Origin: Hoeflea sp. 108
GTDB lineage: Bacteria; Pseudomonadota; Alphaproteobacteria; Rhizobiales; Rhizobiaceae
Assembly (NCBI RefSeq): GCF_000372965.1
Contig: NZ_KB890024.1
Coordinates: forward strand, 4,986,304-5,050,303
DNA length: 64,000 nucleotides
Direction of reading: 5' to 3'
Shown: positions 1 through 9,380 of the stretch, piece after piece
Layout: every line of letters begins with the position of its first letter
How positions within the stretch are numbered: the first letter of the stretch is position 1
The notes under the pieces: model-generated
Databases searched by the model: none
The model's input: the letters and a program-made list of their open reading frames with translations, nothing else
Told to the model about the DNA's origin: nothing
Made by a program: the position numbers and the translations under genes

Positions 1-609
1 AGCGCACTGCCCGACCACCAGGCGTTCTTCTGCCCCGCCGCGCGCGGCCCTCTCCATGACGGCGACCGGATGCTGCAGTCGGAATGGGGACTGGCGACCT
101 TCGTCAGGTGCTCGCTTCCAATCGTCGGACAGATGCAGGACTTTATCCACGGCGCCTTCTCGGCCGACGGCTTCGGTGAGCACCCGCGCTCGCGCAACGC
201 CCATGCCGTCCGACTGCACGACTACGCGACCGGGCGGACAACAGTCGTCGTTCATCTCCACGGCCTGCGCGAGCTCGACGGCAAGGGCGACTCCCCTGCC
301 CGCGACGCCCAGACGGCAAGGCTGATCGAGCTGATCGACAGGATACGTCACCACGGCGACGGGCTCGTCGTCTGCGGCGACTTCAACGTGCTGCCCGAGA
401 GCCGGATGCTTTCGGCTTTGCGCGACATCGGGCTGACCGAACTGGTGACGTCGCGTGGCTTCACCGACACCCGGACCTCGCATTACCTGAAATCGCCGCG
501 ATATGCCGACTATATGCTGGTCAGCGGCAACGCCGATGTGCGCGGCTTTGAGGTGGTCGAGGAACCCGAGATATCCGATCACCGCGCGCTGCTGCTGGAG
601 ATTGGGTAG
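1..609 (+). CDS. Endonuclease/exonuclease/phosphatase family protein, 5' end missing
   Basis: The reading frame enters from the left edge without a stop, so the N-terminus lies outside the window and about 202 residues are visible. The C-terminal half carries hallmarks of the endonuclease/exonuclease/phosphatase fold: GDFNVLP, which supplies metal-binding Asp/Asn, and a terminal SDHRAL containing the usual catalytic His. Families with this fold hydrolyse phosphodiester bonds in nucleic acids, lipids or inositol phosphates; the substrate cannot be told here. It precedes leuB by about 150 bp on the same strand but has no obvious functional link to it. An internal ATG at 70 is not the true start, because conserved-looking sequence continues upstream. 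Confidence 0.8.
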   Translation, partial: SALPDHQAFFCPAARGPLHDGDRMLQSEWGLATFVRCSLPIVGQMQDFIHGAFSADGFGEHPRSRNAHAVRLHDYATGRTTVVVHLHGLRELDGKGDSPARDAQTARLIELIDRIRHHGDGLVVCGDFNVLPESRMLSALRDIGLTELVTSRGFTDTRTSHYLKSPRYADYMLVSGNADVRGFEVVEEPEISDHRALLLEIG

Positions 610-758
610 GTCACCTCGGAGCCGATGAAGACACAAATCGCGAAAAACAGGAGCTGGTGGAGTCATTTGGCCGCTCTGGCACGCCCTTTCCTGCTTGCAC
701 CGACGCCCTGCCAAGGCTAGCAAGTCCGCGGTTCACGCATCTTTCGGAAAGGCTTTCC

Positions 759-1862
759 ATGGCGACGCGCAATCTTCTTCTCCTGCCCGGCGACGGCATC
801 GGCCCCGAGGCCATGGCCGAGGTCCGCAAGCTGATCTCGGCGATGAACGAGAAACTCGGCAGCGGCTTCACCACCGAGGAAGGTCTCGTCGGGGGCTCGG
901 CCTATGACGCGCACGGCCAGGCGATCTCGGATGCCGACATGGCCAAGGCGATGGCGGCTGACGCCGTGCTGTTCGGTGCAGTCGGCGGCCCGAAGTGGGA
1001 CGCAGTTCCCTATGAGGTGCGCCCCGAGGCCGGCCTTTTGCGCCTGCGCAAGGACATGGAGCTGTTTGCCAACCTGCGTCCGGCGATCTGCTACCCGGCG
1101 CTGGCCGGCTCGTCGTCGCTCAAGCAGGACGTGGTCGAAGGCCTCGACATCCTGATCGTGCGCGAGCTGACCGGCGGCGTATATTTCGGCGAGCCGAAAC
1201 AGATCATCGATCTCGGCAACGGCCAGAAGCGCGGCATCGACACGCAGGTCTACGACACCTTCGAGATCGAGCGCATCTCGGGCGTCGCCTTCGAACTGGC
1301 TCGCACCCGCAAGAACCGCGTGACGTCGATGGAAAAGCGCAACGTCATGAAGTCGGGCGTATTGTGGAACGAGGTGGTGACCGCCACCCACAAGGCCAGG
1401 TATGCCGATGTCAAGCTCGACCACATGCTGGCCGACGCCGGCGGCATGCAGCTGGTACGCTGGCCCAAGCAATTCGACGTCATCGTCACCGACAACCTGT
1501 TCGGCGACATGCTGTCTGATGTCGCGGCGATGCTGACCGGCTCGCTCGGCATGTTGCCTTCGGCCTCGCTGGGCGCGCCCGACGCGCTTACCGGCAAACG
1601 CAAGGCGCTCTACGAGCCAGTGCACGGCTCGGCGCCCGACATCGCCGGCCAGGGCATCGCCAACCCGATCGCCATGCTCGCGTCATTTGCCATGTGCCTG
1701 CGCTACTCGTTCAACATGGTGGCCGAGGCCGACCGCCTCGAGGCCGCGATTGCCGCTGTCCTCGACGACGGCCTGCGCACCAAAGACATCATGTCGGAAG
1801 GCAAGACCGAAGTCGGCACCACTCAGATGGGTGACGCCATCGTGGCGAAGTTCTTCGCCTGA
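759..1862 (+). CDS. leuB: 3-isopropylmalate dehydrogenase
   Basis: Catalyses the NAD-dependent oxidative decarboxylation of 3-isopropylmalate in leucine biosynthesis, in the cytoplasm. The 367-residue protein has the usual family length and starts [17 protein letters not shown]. The metal/substrate region [19 protein letters not shown] and the cofactor-side motif [12 protein letters not shown] are intact. The frame is open upstream to 657, but the ATG at 759 has a GGAAAGG ribosome-binding site and begins exactly at the family N-terminus. A strong terminator follows. leuC and leuD are not seen, so they must lie outside the window. Confidence 0.97.
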   Translation: MATRNLLLLPGDGIGPEAMAEVRKLISAMNEKLGSGFTTEEGLVGGSAYDAHGQAISDADMAKAMAADAVLFGAVGGPKWDAVPYEVRPEAGLLRLRKDMELFANLRPAICYPALAGSSSLKQDVVEGLDILIVRELTGGVYFGEPKQIIDLGNGQKRGIDTQVYDTFEIERISGVAFELARTRKNRVTSMEKRNVMKSGVLWNEVVTATHKARYADVKLDHMLADAGGMQLVRWPKQFDVIVTDNLFGDMLSDVAAMLTGSLGMLPSASLGAPDALTGKRKALYEPVHGSAPDIAGQGIANPIAMLASFAMCLRYSFNMVAEADRLEAAIAAVLDDGLRTKDIMSEGKTEVGTTQMGDAIVAKFFA

Positions 1863-1880
1863 TTGCCGACTGAAGAACTG

Positions 1881-1910
1881 AAAACGGCGCCCTTGGGCGC
1901 CGTTTTTCTT
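1881..1910. terminator. Rho-independent terminator after leuB
   Basis: ACGGCGCCC and GGGCGCCGT form a 9-bp GC-rich stem with a TT loop, extended by A/T pairs and followed by TTTTTCTTT on the plus strand. It lies between convergent leuB and the DUF805 gene; the A-run on the left could also let it work on the minus strand. Confidence 0.85.
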
Positions 1911-1927
1911 TGTCCTTGTTGATGTCG

Positions 1928-2695
1928 CTACGCATCCGGGATGTAGAGCGCGGGCACGCTTACGCCCTCCGGCACCGGCCCCCACTTGTTGTCGTGCTTC
2001 TGCGACGGCAGCAAGGTGAAGACCAGAAGCACAAATCCGCCAAAGGGTACGAAGATCAGCAGATAGAACCAGCCGGACAAGCCGAGATCGTGGATCCTCC
2101 GAACGGTGACGGCAATGCTGGGCAAGACCATGGCCAGGCCGAAGGCGCTGAGCAGGAAGAGCACCATGATCGGCAGACTCTGCTCATCCTGGCCGGAGAC
2201 TGCAGCGAAGATGCCGATCAAGGCGCCGAGCACCACTCCGCCCAGGATCATGAACAGCGTGAAAGCCCAATATTCCTTGCGACGTGCACGGCCGCTGAAA
2301 TTGACATAGTTCGTCGTGATCGCTCGCCAAAAGTAAGACCACAGTCCAGTTGACGGTTCGCCATAGGCTGCATCGCTGTAGGCGGGTTCGTATCTCGGCG
2401 CGCGAGGCACGGCCTGCGCCGGAGCCGGCTGGCTGTCCGCCACGCCGCGGCGGCCGAACTGCGGCACCGATCGTCCGGGTTGAGGCATCGGTCCGGCACT
2501 GCGCGCAACAGGCGCATGAATGGGAAAGACGTCGCGGGCCTGTCCGCCTGACGGGGTGAACTCGACCTCCGTTCCCTTGCCGACTGCCATCGCCTGGCGC
2601 AGGTCCTCGCGCGTGAAGCCGTAGCGGTTGCCGTCGGCGCCTTCGATAAAGCCGAAGCCTTGCGCCTCGTCGTAATGTAGCATTTCCCCGCGCAT
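1928..2695 (-). CDS. Cold-shock-like domain fused to DUF805 membrane protein
   Basis: The 255-residue protein has three parts. Residues 1-60 resemble a cold-shock/OB domain (LHYDEAQGFGFIEG, then YGFTREDL). Residues about 60-115 are a Pro/Ala-rich linker. Residues about 118-250 are a DUF805 domain with the typical FSGRARRKEYW entry motif, several hydrophobic helices and the RRIHDLGLSGW motif. DUF805 proteins are inner-membrane proteins of unknown function. The N-terminal domain should face the cytoplasm and may bind nucleic acid (inference). The ATG is preceded by GGAGGGATC. It converges on leuB. The domain calls are firm; the function is not known. Confidence 0.85.
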   Translation of the reverse strand: MRGEMLHYDEAQGFGFIEGADGNRYGFTREDLRQAMAVGKGTEVEFTPSGGQARDVFPIHAPVARSAGPMPQPGRSVPQFGRRGVADSQPAPAQAVPRAPRYEPAYSDAAYGEPSTGLWSYFWRAITTNYVNFSGRARRKEYWAFTLFMILGGVVLGALIGIFAAVSGQDEQSLPIMVLFLLSAFGLAMVLPSIAVTVRRIHDLGLSGWFYLLIFVPFGGFVLLVFTLLPSQKHDNKWGPVPEGVSVPALYIPDA

Positions 2696-2901
2696 GATCC
2701 CTCCGGCGGCTGATCTCTAACAACTGTGAGCAGAGTTTTTCACACCCGGCAAGTCCGGCGCGCAGCCACGCCCGGCCTGTGTTCCCACCGGCACAGATGC
2801 CGCGAAAACAACGCCGCCAATGCATCTCCCGATATAATCCGGTTTGAGAAACGGCCACTCATGTTACCCTTCGCTAAAAGGGCAATGGGGTAGGGAACGT
2901 A

Positions 2902-4878
2902 GTGATTCGGGTCGGCAGACCTCGCTACCTATCGATGACATGGCGACGCGGCGCCTCAAGGCCGCCTCCCCGGACGCCGGTCTCGGCGATGCGAAGCTTC
3001 TGGGGCCTGATGCGGGCCTACTGGTTCTCGGATCGCTGGAAGGAAGCCTGGGGGCTGACGCTGGTGATAGCCCTCCTGACCGCACTTTCCAGCAAGGCCA
3101 GCGTATGGATGGCCGAAGCCTCGGGCGAACTGGTCAATTCGATCGCCTTCTTCCACGATCCCGCCAACGTGACGCCGCTTGCGTCATTGCTCACCGCCGC
3201 CGGCACGCTCTTCATTCTCGTGCTGCTCAAGGATGCCGGCTTCACGGGCATCCGCCACCTCTTCTCCACGACATTGCATCGCAAATGGCGGGGCTGGCTC
3301 GATGGCCGCTTCAACGCCGCTCTGCTCGATGCCAACCACACCCATTTCCACGTCCAGCACGACGCCGGCGAGGGCCGGGCTGCGCCCGACAACATCGACC
3401 AGCGGGTCCAGGACGCCATCAAGGGCATGACCGGCGGTGCCATCGGCCTGGCGATGGGGGTGATGAGCGTCGCCACCTCGCTGTTCTTCGTCGGCCAGAA
3501 ATTGTGGGAGACATCGGCGCCGGTGCGTGGGCTCGAATTCCTCGGCGACTATGGCAGCTTCGTTCTGGCGCTAGGCGCGGTCGCCGCCTACGTGCCGCTC
3601 AACACCTTCATCGCCATGAAGCTCGGCGGGCTGATGGAGCGGTTGAACGTCAGGATGCAGCAGGCCGAAGGCAGCTATCGCGGCGAGATGAACACGCTTC
3701 TGCGCCGCAGTTTCCACGTCGCCGCATCGCGTGGAGAAGGCGTGCAGCAGGCCATGCACGAGCGCCACTACCGCGACATCGACAAGACCTGGGCCCGCCT
3801 GAACACGGTCAATGCCGGCTACATGTCGTTCGAGCTGATTTACAATTTCGTCGCCGCCCGCTTCATTGCCTACGGTCCGGGGCTGATCCCCTACATGCAG
3901 GGCCAGATCAATCTCAAGGGCTACGTCACCGGCGCCGAGCTGGTGAACTCACTGATCGGGCAATGCTCCTGGTTCATCCAGGTGATGCCGGCGATCGCCA
4001 CGCTGCGCGCCAACAGCGTGCGGGTGATCGACCTGGCCGAGGCAATCGAAAACGTTCAGCAGCCGCAGCAGCACTATGGCCGAACGGGCCAGGCCGAATT
4101 CCGCTTCGCCAGCCAGCACGCCGTCTTCGGACTTGCCTTGCGCAACCTGGAACTGATGCATCGCGGCAGCGACGTGCAACCCTTCCTGACGGTGACCAGC
4201 CTGCGCTTCCGGCGCGGCGAATGGAGCTTCGTGCGCGGTGAATCCGGCTGCGGCAAGACCTCGCTGGTCAAGGCGATCAACGGGCTCTGGCCGTATGGCC
4301 GCGGCGACATCGTCTTTCCCGAGAACGTTTCGGCCTTTTACGCCACTCAGGACGTGAAGCTGCCGCAAGTCACGCTCAAGCAGCTCGTCTGCTTGCCGGG
4401 CAGCGCCGAGGGCCATTCGGAGGCGAAGGTGGCGGTGGCGCTGCACAAGGCCGGCCTCGGCGACTTCATCGAGCATCTCGACAGCGAATTGCATGACGGC
4501 AGGATATGGGAACAGGTCTTCTCCGGCGGGCAGAAGCAGAAGCTCGTCGCCGCCCGCATCCTGCTGCACCAGCCGGGCCTGCTGTTCCTCGACGAGGCCA
4601 CCGGCGCGCTCGACCACGAGGCCAAGATCGCCTTCCACCGCGCCATCAAGGACAATTGCCCCGGCGTGACCGTCATCAGCGTCATGCACGACCCCGTGCC
4701 GCCGCGCGCCGCCGACGGCAGCGAATTCTATGACAGCATCGTCAGCATCGCCGACGGCACAGCCACCAAACAGGCCATATCGAGCCTGCCAGCCGAGTTG
4801 ACCACCCTGCTCGACCAGCCCCTGCCGGTCCGGCCCTGGCCGAAGCGCGGCCAGCGCGTCAAGCTCACCGACAGGTAG
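2902..4878 (+). CDS. ABC transporter, fused permease and ATPase, SbmA/BacA-YddA-like
   Basis: A 658-residue half-transporter with an N-terminal membrane domain (about residues 35-390) of the ABC_membrane_2 type seen in SbmA/BacA and YddA, followed by a nucleotide-binding domain. Visible ATPase motifs are Walker A GESGCGKTS near residue 446, signature FSGGQKQKL near 540, Walker B LLFLDEAT near 559 and an H-loop His near 595. It probably works as an inner-membrane homodimer. Substrates in this family include peptides and cobalamin-like compounds; none can be assigned here. The GTG at 2902 has a GGGGTAGGGA ribosome-binding site, while the ATG at 2989 sits right before the conserved domain and is a possible alternative. 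It appears monocistronic. Confidence 0.85.
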   Translation: MIRVGRPRYLSMTWRRGASRPPPRTPVSAMRSFWGLMRAYWFSDRWKEAWGLTLVIALLTALSSKASVWMAEASGELVNSIAFFHDPANVTPLASLLTAAGTLFILVLLKDAGFTGIRHLFSTTLHRKWRGWLDGRFNAALLDANHTHFHVQHDAGEGRAAPDNIDQRVQDAIKGMTGGAIGLAMGVMSVATSLFFVGQKLWETSAPVRGLEFLGDYGSFVLALGAVAAYVPLNTFIAMKLGGLMERLNVRMQQAEGSYRGEMNTLLRRSFHVAASRGEGVQQAMHERHYRDIDKTWARLNTVNAGYMSFELIYNFVAARFIAYGPGLIPYMQGQINLKGYVTGAELVNSLIGQCSWFIQVMPAIATLRANSVRVIDLAEAIENVQQPQQHYGRTGQAEFRFASQHAVFGLALRNLELMHRGSDVQPFLTVTSLRFRRGEWSFVRGESGCGKTSLVKAINGLWPYGRGDIVFPENVSAFYATQDVKLPQVTLKQLVCLPGSAEGHSEAKVAVALHKAGLGDFIEHLDSELHDGRIWEQVFSGGQKQKLVAARILLHQPGLLFLDEATGALDHEAKIAFHRAIKDNCPGVTVISVMHDPVPPRAADGSEFYDSIVSIADGTATKQAISSLPAELTTLLDQPLPVRPWPKRGQRVKLTDR

Positions 4879-4982
4879 CCCTAGAGGCCTTCCGCTTTTC
4901 TTCGAATCGCGGAAACCCTCCATCTCTTTGTTTTTGCGCTATTCCGGACGGAAAACCGCTGCGCACTTTTCCTGAAATTACT

Positions 4983-5348
4983 CTAGACGCTGCCTGGCAG
5001 CGGCACGGCGCAGATGATGGAGCGGGTGAGAAACCGCTTCTCGCGGCCATTGTCGAGCGAGAACATGCCGCCGCGCCCCGGCACCACATCAATGATCAGG
5101 TCGGTGTGCTTCCAGGCTTCGTATTGCGAGGCGCTGATGTAGACGGGCGTGTCACCGATGGTGCCCATCAGCACGTCGAGGTCGCCGACGATGAAGTCGG
5201 AGCGCGGATAACACATCGGCGACGAGCCGTCGCAGCAGCCGCCGGACTGGTGGAACAGCACCGGCCCGTGGTCGGCGATGATCTCGTCGAGCAGGGCGAC
5301 GGCGCCGGGTGTTGCCGAGACCTTGTCGAGAGGATGATGCGAGGACAT
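4983..5348 (-). CDS. DUF779 domain protein
   Basis: A 121-residue cytoplasmic protein matching the DUF779 family, with the Cys-rich segment HQSGGCCDGSSPMCY (about residues 33-47), which may bind a metal. DUF779 genes are repeatedly found next to aldehyde dehydrogenases of the AcoD/ExaC type, as here, where it lies downstream of the ALDH gene on the same strand. A role in aldehyde dehydrogenase function or maturation is inferred from this association only. An intergenic palindromic repeat separates the two genes, so they may be co-transcribed with partial attenuation. Confidence 0.82.
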   Translation of the reverse strand: MSSHHPLDKVSATPGAVALLDEIIADHGPVLFHQSGGCCDGSSPMCYPRSDFIVGDLDVLMGTIGDTPVYISASQYEAWKHTDLIIDVVPGRGGMFSLDNGREKRFLTRSIICAVPLPGSV

Positions 5349-5362
5349 GAGTGGGTTCCGGT

Positions 5363-5500
5363 TCTTCCTTGTCCCCGCCTGCAGGGAGAAGGGCCACGAA
5401 GTGACGGATGAGGGGCGGCGCGAACGCGGTCGGGTCAGCGCTGCCCCTCACCTGCCTGCCGGCATCCTCTCCCCGTGAACGGGGAGAGGAACGCTCGTCA
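5363..5500. repeat. RIME-like palindromic intergenic repeat, copy A
   Basis: A mosaic of inverted repeats: ATGAGGGGCGGCGC pairs with GCGCTGCCCCTCA, and CTCTCCCCG-TGAA-CGGGGAGAG forms a second hairpin ending in GCTCGTCATC. The same arrangement occurs at 26742-26878 (copy B). The organisation resembles the Rhizobium-specific intergenic mosaic elements (RIME). Both copies end within a few bases of the stop codon of a minus-strand gene. Confidence 0.65.
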
Positions 5501-5502
5501 TC

Positions 5503-7020
<1,518 letters not shown>

Positions 7021-7123
7021 CTCTTCCTCCCGAGAAGCGGCACCGCAGGATGCGGCGCGTCGACAAAGAGCGTCGGAGATGTTGCGAAAGCTGTCAGCCC
7101 CAGGGGAAGCGATGGCAGGCGGC

Positions 7124-7147
7124 GACTGTCGCAGTTCTGCGACAGTC
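7124..7147. promoter_or_regulatory. Perfect 11-bp inverted repeat, probable regulator-binding site
   Basis: GACTGTCGCAG and its exact complement CTGCGACAGTC are separated by TT. The site lies between the stop of the AcoR-like regulator and the aldehyde dehydrogenase start. A TGTCGCA...TGCGACA palindrome upstream of the target gene fits a dimeric Fis-type helix-turn-helix activator. The assignment to this regulator is inference. Confidence 0.6.
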
Positions 7148-7161
7148 GGGCGCTGCAAAAC

Positions 7162-8130
7162 TCAATGGTCGCGGCGGATGCCCAGCCGGTTGAGCTTGCG
7201 GTGCAGCGTCGCCCTGGAAATGCCGAGCTTCTGGGCCGCCGCCGAGACGTTGCCGTCGGCGCGGGCCAGCGCGCGATGCAGTGCCGCGCGTTCGGCCTCG
7301 TCGAGGTCTCCCGACACCCGCTGGGGCATGCCCAGAAGGTCGGCGACCGGCAGCCGGCGCTCTAGCTGCTCGCGGGTGATGCCGTGGGCGAGGCGCGCCT
7401 GCCTGGTGGCGCCGATGACCAGATCGTCGGCGTCGACGGCCACCATGGCGCCCGGATTGCGCTCGGCAGCCGGCGTCAGCAGGATGCGCGCCTCGGGGAA
7501 AGCGAGACGGAAATTGTCGGCCTCGATGCGGCGGGCGGCGTCGTTCACCGCGAGGGCGATGAGATTGACGAAACCTTCGGTCAGGTCGGCCCGACAGGAC
7601 GAAACATCAAGTGCGGCGGCGACATTGCCCTCATGATCGTAGATCGGCGTCGTGGTGCAGGACAGCGCCGTGTTGCGGGCGAAGAAATGCTGGTCGCGGT
7701 GGATGGTGAGCGCCCGCTGTTCGACAAGGCAGGTACCGATGCCGTTGGTGCCTTCGCTTTCCTCGCTCCAGATGGTGCCGGTCCACAGGCCCCATTTGTG
7801 GAAGGTCTGGTTGTCGGAGATCGCGCCCCGCCGTTCTATCGGCACGCCGTCGCGATCGGCCAGCAGAACGCAGCAGCCGACGCCGCCGACGGCGAGATAG
7901 AGCCGGTCGAGGCTCGCTTGCGCGGCATGGATCAGCGGTTCGATGCGTTGGCGCGCGTCGCGCAACTCCTGCTCGGTGAGGCGCTGCGGCGGCTTGTGCT
8001 CGCCGGGGTCGAGACGATGCAGCCGCGACGACCGCCGCCAGGACGCCACCAGCGCCGAGCGTGCCGCCTCGTCGGAAGCGACCGCAGCCTGCACGGCATC
8101 CTCATGCCGTCCAAAAAACTGTCCGCTCAT
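7162..8130 (-). CDS. AcoR-like regulator: GAF sensor plus Fis-type HTH, no AAA+ domain
   Basis: A 322-residue transcription regulator. Residues about 45-200 match the N-terminal GAF-like sensor of AcoR-family activators (WRRSSRLHRL, EGTNGIGTCLVEQRA, FARNTALSCTTTPIYDHEG). The C-terminus (about 275-320) is a Fis-type HTH (NVSAAAQKLGISRATLHRKLNRLGI). The central sigma-54-interacting AAA+ domain (GAFTGA loop) of full AcoR proteins is absent, so it cannot act as a standard sigma-54 activator. The start at 8130 is chosen for its GGGAGGAG ribosome-binding site; a longer frame to 8181 lacks one. It probably controls the downstream aldehyde dehydrogenase. Confidence 0.85.
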   Translation of the reverse strand: MSGQFFGRHEDAVQAAVASDEAARSALVASWRRSSRLHRLDPGEHKPPQRLTEQELRDARQRIEPLIHAAQASLDRLYLAVGGVGCCVLLADRDGVPIERRGAISDNQTFHKWGLWTGTIWSEESEGTNGIGTCLVEQRALTIHRDQHFFARNTALSCTTTPIYDHEGNVAAALDVSSCRADLTEGFVNLIALAVNDAARRIEADNFRLAFPEARILLTPAAERNPGAMVAVDADDLVIGATRQARLAHGITREQLERRLPVADLLGMPQRVSGDLDEAERAALHRALARADGNVSAAAQKLGISRATLHRKLNRLGIRRDH

Positions 8131-8338
8131 AAGCTCCTCCCAAAGCCCGGACCATTCCTGCTGCCATGCGCGGCGGACCATGCCGCCAAGCTGCCGATCC
8201 TCCAGAGTTCGGCCGCCCCGTCAATTCGCCATAAGAACAAGGCCGTCACAAGGACGGCGCCCGCTGTAGCCAAGCATATATAACGAATGTTCAGGCACAA
8301 GGGATCAACAATTGCGGAGCATCAGCGACGCAAGCCTG

Positions 8339-8998
8339 CTATCGCCGTGCCCTGATCTCGGTCATCGACCGCAGCTGCCTGCCATCCAGGAAATTGGCCG
8401 GCTCCAGCCACTCTTCCATGACGGCGCGACAGGCCGGCCACTCGGACGACAGCATCGAATACATGCAGATATCTCTTGCCAGCCCCTTGAGCAGCAAACC
8501 TTCGCGCAAGGTCCCTTCATAAGTGAAGCCGAGCCGGTCGGCGGCAATTCGCGACCGGTTGTTCTCGGCGGTGCAGGTCCATTCCAGGCGGCGATAGCCA
8601 AGCCCCTCGAAGACGTGGCGCATGACCAGATAGAGTGCCTCGCTCGCAAGCGTCGTGCGTTGCATGCTTGACGTGAACAGCACGTAGCCGAGCTCGACGA
8701 CCTGATGTGCGGCCCTCGCTTCCATCAGGCACAACCAGCCCAGCACGGCGCCCCGAAGATCGATGACGGCGAAAAACGCCCGCTTCGGGTCGGAGACAAG
8801 CACATCGACATGGGCGGCGAATGCGGTCTCGTCGGCAAACGGCCCGACCTTCATCTCGGCCCAGGCGGCAGCGACGTTCTCGTCATGCGAAAGCCGGTAG
8901 AGCGTGACGGCATCGGAGGCTTCAAGTGGCCGGAGACTGCCATGACGACCGCCAATGACGGTCGCAACCGGCAGTTTCGCATCGATTGGCTCGCCCAT
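8339..8998 (-). CDS. GNAT family N-acetyltransferase, RimJ/RimL-like
   Basis: A 219-residue acetyltransferase of the Acetyltransf_3 type: LRPLEASDAVTLYRL at the N-terminus, GYVLFTSSMQRTTLASEA as the acetyl-CoA-binding region and ENNRSRIAADRLGFTYEG as the conserved motif B. Such enzymes acetylate protein N-termini or small molecules; the substrate is unknown. The frame runs open to 9508, but the ATG at 8998 marks the start of family similarity and lies just downstream of a plausible minus-strand promoter at 9031-9058. Its ribosome-binding site is weak (ATCAGG). Confidence 0.85.
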   Translation of the reverse strand: MGEPIDAKLPVATVIGGRHGSLRPLEASDAVTLYRLSHDENVAAAWAEMKVGPFADETAFAAHVDVLVSDPKRAFFAVIDLRGAVLGWLCLMEARAAHQVVELGYVLFTSSMQRTTLASEALYLVMRHVFEGLGYRRLEWTCTAENNRSRIAADRLGFTYEGTLREGLLLKGLARDICMYSMLSSEWPACRAVMEEWLEPANFLDGRQLRSMTEIRARR

Positions 8999-9030
8999 TG
9001 GCCTGATCCCGCATCTGCGCCTCGACGAGA

Positions 9031-9058
9031 ATAGTACAAGGCAATTCAAGTTTGCCAA
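9031..9058 (-). promoter_or_regulatory. Possible sigma-70 promoter of the GNAT gene
   Basis: On the minus strand TTGGCA is followed after 16 bp by TACTAT, about 35 bp upstream of the GNAT start. This is a good housekeeping-type match by eye only. Confidence 0.4.
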
Positions 9059-9089
9059 AGACACTACCCTCGGCAACCTGCGCGCGCGA

Positions 9090-9117
9090 TTGACTCTTCG
9101 CCGAAACCCGATAAAAG
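9090..9117 (+). promoter_or_regulatory. Possible promoter of the asd leader
   Basis: TTGACT, a 16-bp spacer and TAAAAG lie upstream of a roughly 260-nt untranslated region before asd. The -35 match is good and the -10 match moderate. Confidence 0.4.
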
Positions 9118-9240
9118 CGGCGGCGAACAGGGAACCCTCCGATGCGCGGCCTCTTGATGGCGCTTTTCGCATTCGATTTCCCCGGCCACGACAGAAGTCG
9201 TGCCGGGCGCGGAGCCGTTTCCCTGCTTTCGACCAAAACC

Positions 9241-9273
9241 ATGGCCAAAACCACCACCACCAAAACGGTGTGA
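9241..9273 (+). CDS. Putative threonine-rich leader peptide upstream of asd
   Basis: A ten-codon frame, MAKTTTTKTV then TGA, contains five Thr codons, four of them consecutive ACC. The in-frame codons just before it read LSTKT, so a longer leader from the CTG at 9223 (8 nt after GGAG) would hold seven Thr residues. It lies about 110 nt before asd, an enzyme of threonine synthesis, and is followed by hairpins and a T-run. This is the layout of a ribosome-mediated attenuator. The ATG at 9241 has no well-spaced ribosome-binding site, so the true start and the function are inferred. Confidence 0.45.
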   Translation: MAKTTTTKTV

Positions 9274-9296
9274 TTTCCCTTGGCCTGCTCACCCTC

Positions 9297-9344
9297 TCCC
9301 GGGTCTGGCCCGGGGGATGAAGCCCGCGCTGGCCAGCGGGTTTT
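9297..9344 (+). terminator. Candidate attenuator hairpins before asd
   Basis: A CCCGGG...CCCGGG stem-loop is followed by CCCGCGCTGGCCAGCGGG, which folds as CCC plus GCT pairing with AGC plus GGG around a GGCC loop, and then TTTTCTCC. The second hairpin resembles an intrinsic terminator located 37 nt before the asd start. Alternative pairing with upstream leader RNA was not computed. Confidence 0.45.
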
Positions 9345-9380
9345 CTCCAGGAACGAGCGGAGAGGGACAGGAGTGATCTG

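Noticed and set aside
7083..7097. A sigma-54-like -24/-12 element upstream of the aldehyde dehydrogenase gene (CTGACA...TCGCA on the minus strand)
   Set aside because: The invariant GG at -24 is GA and the -12 match is imperfect; the adjacent regulator lacks the AAA+ domain needed for sigma-54 activation.
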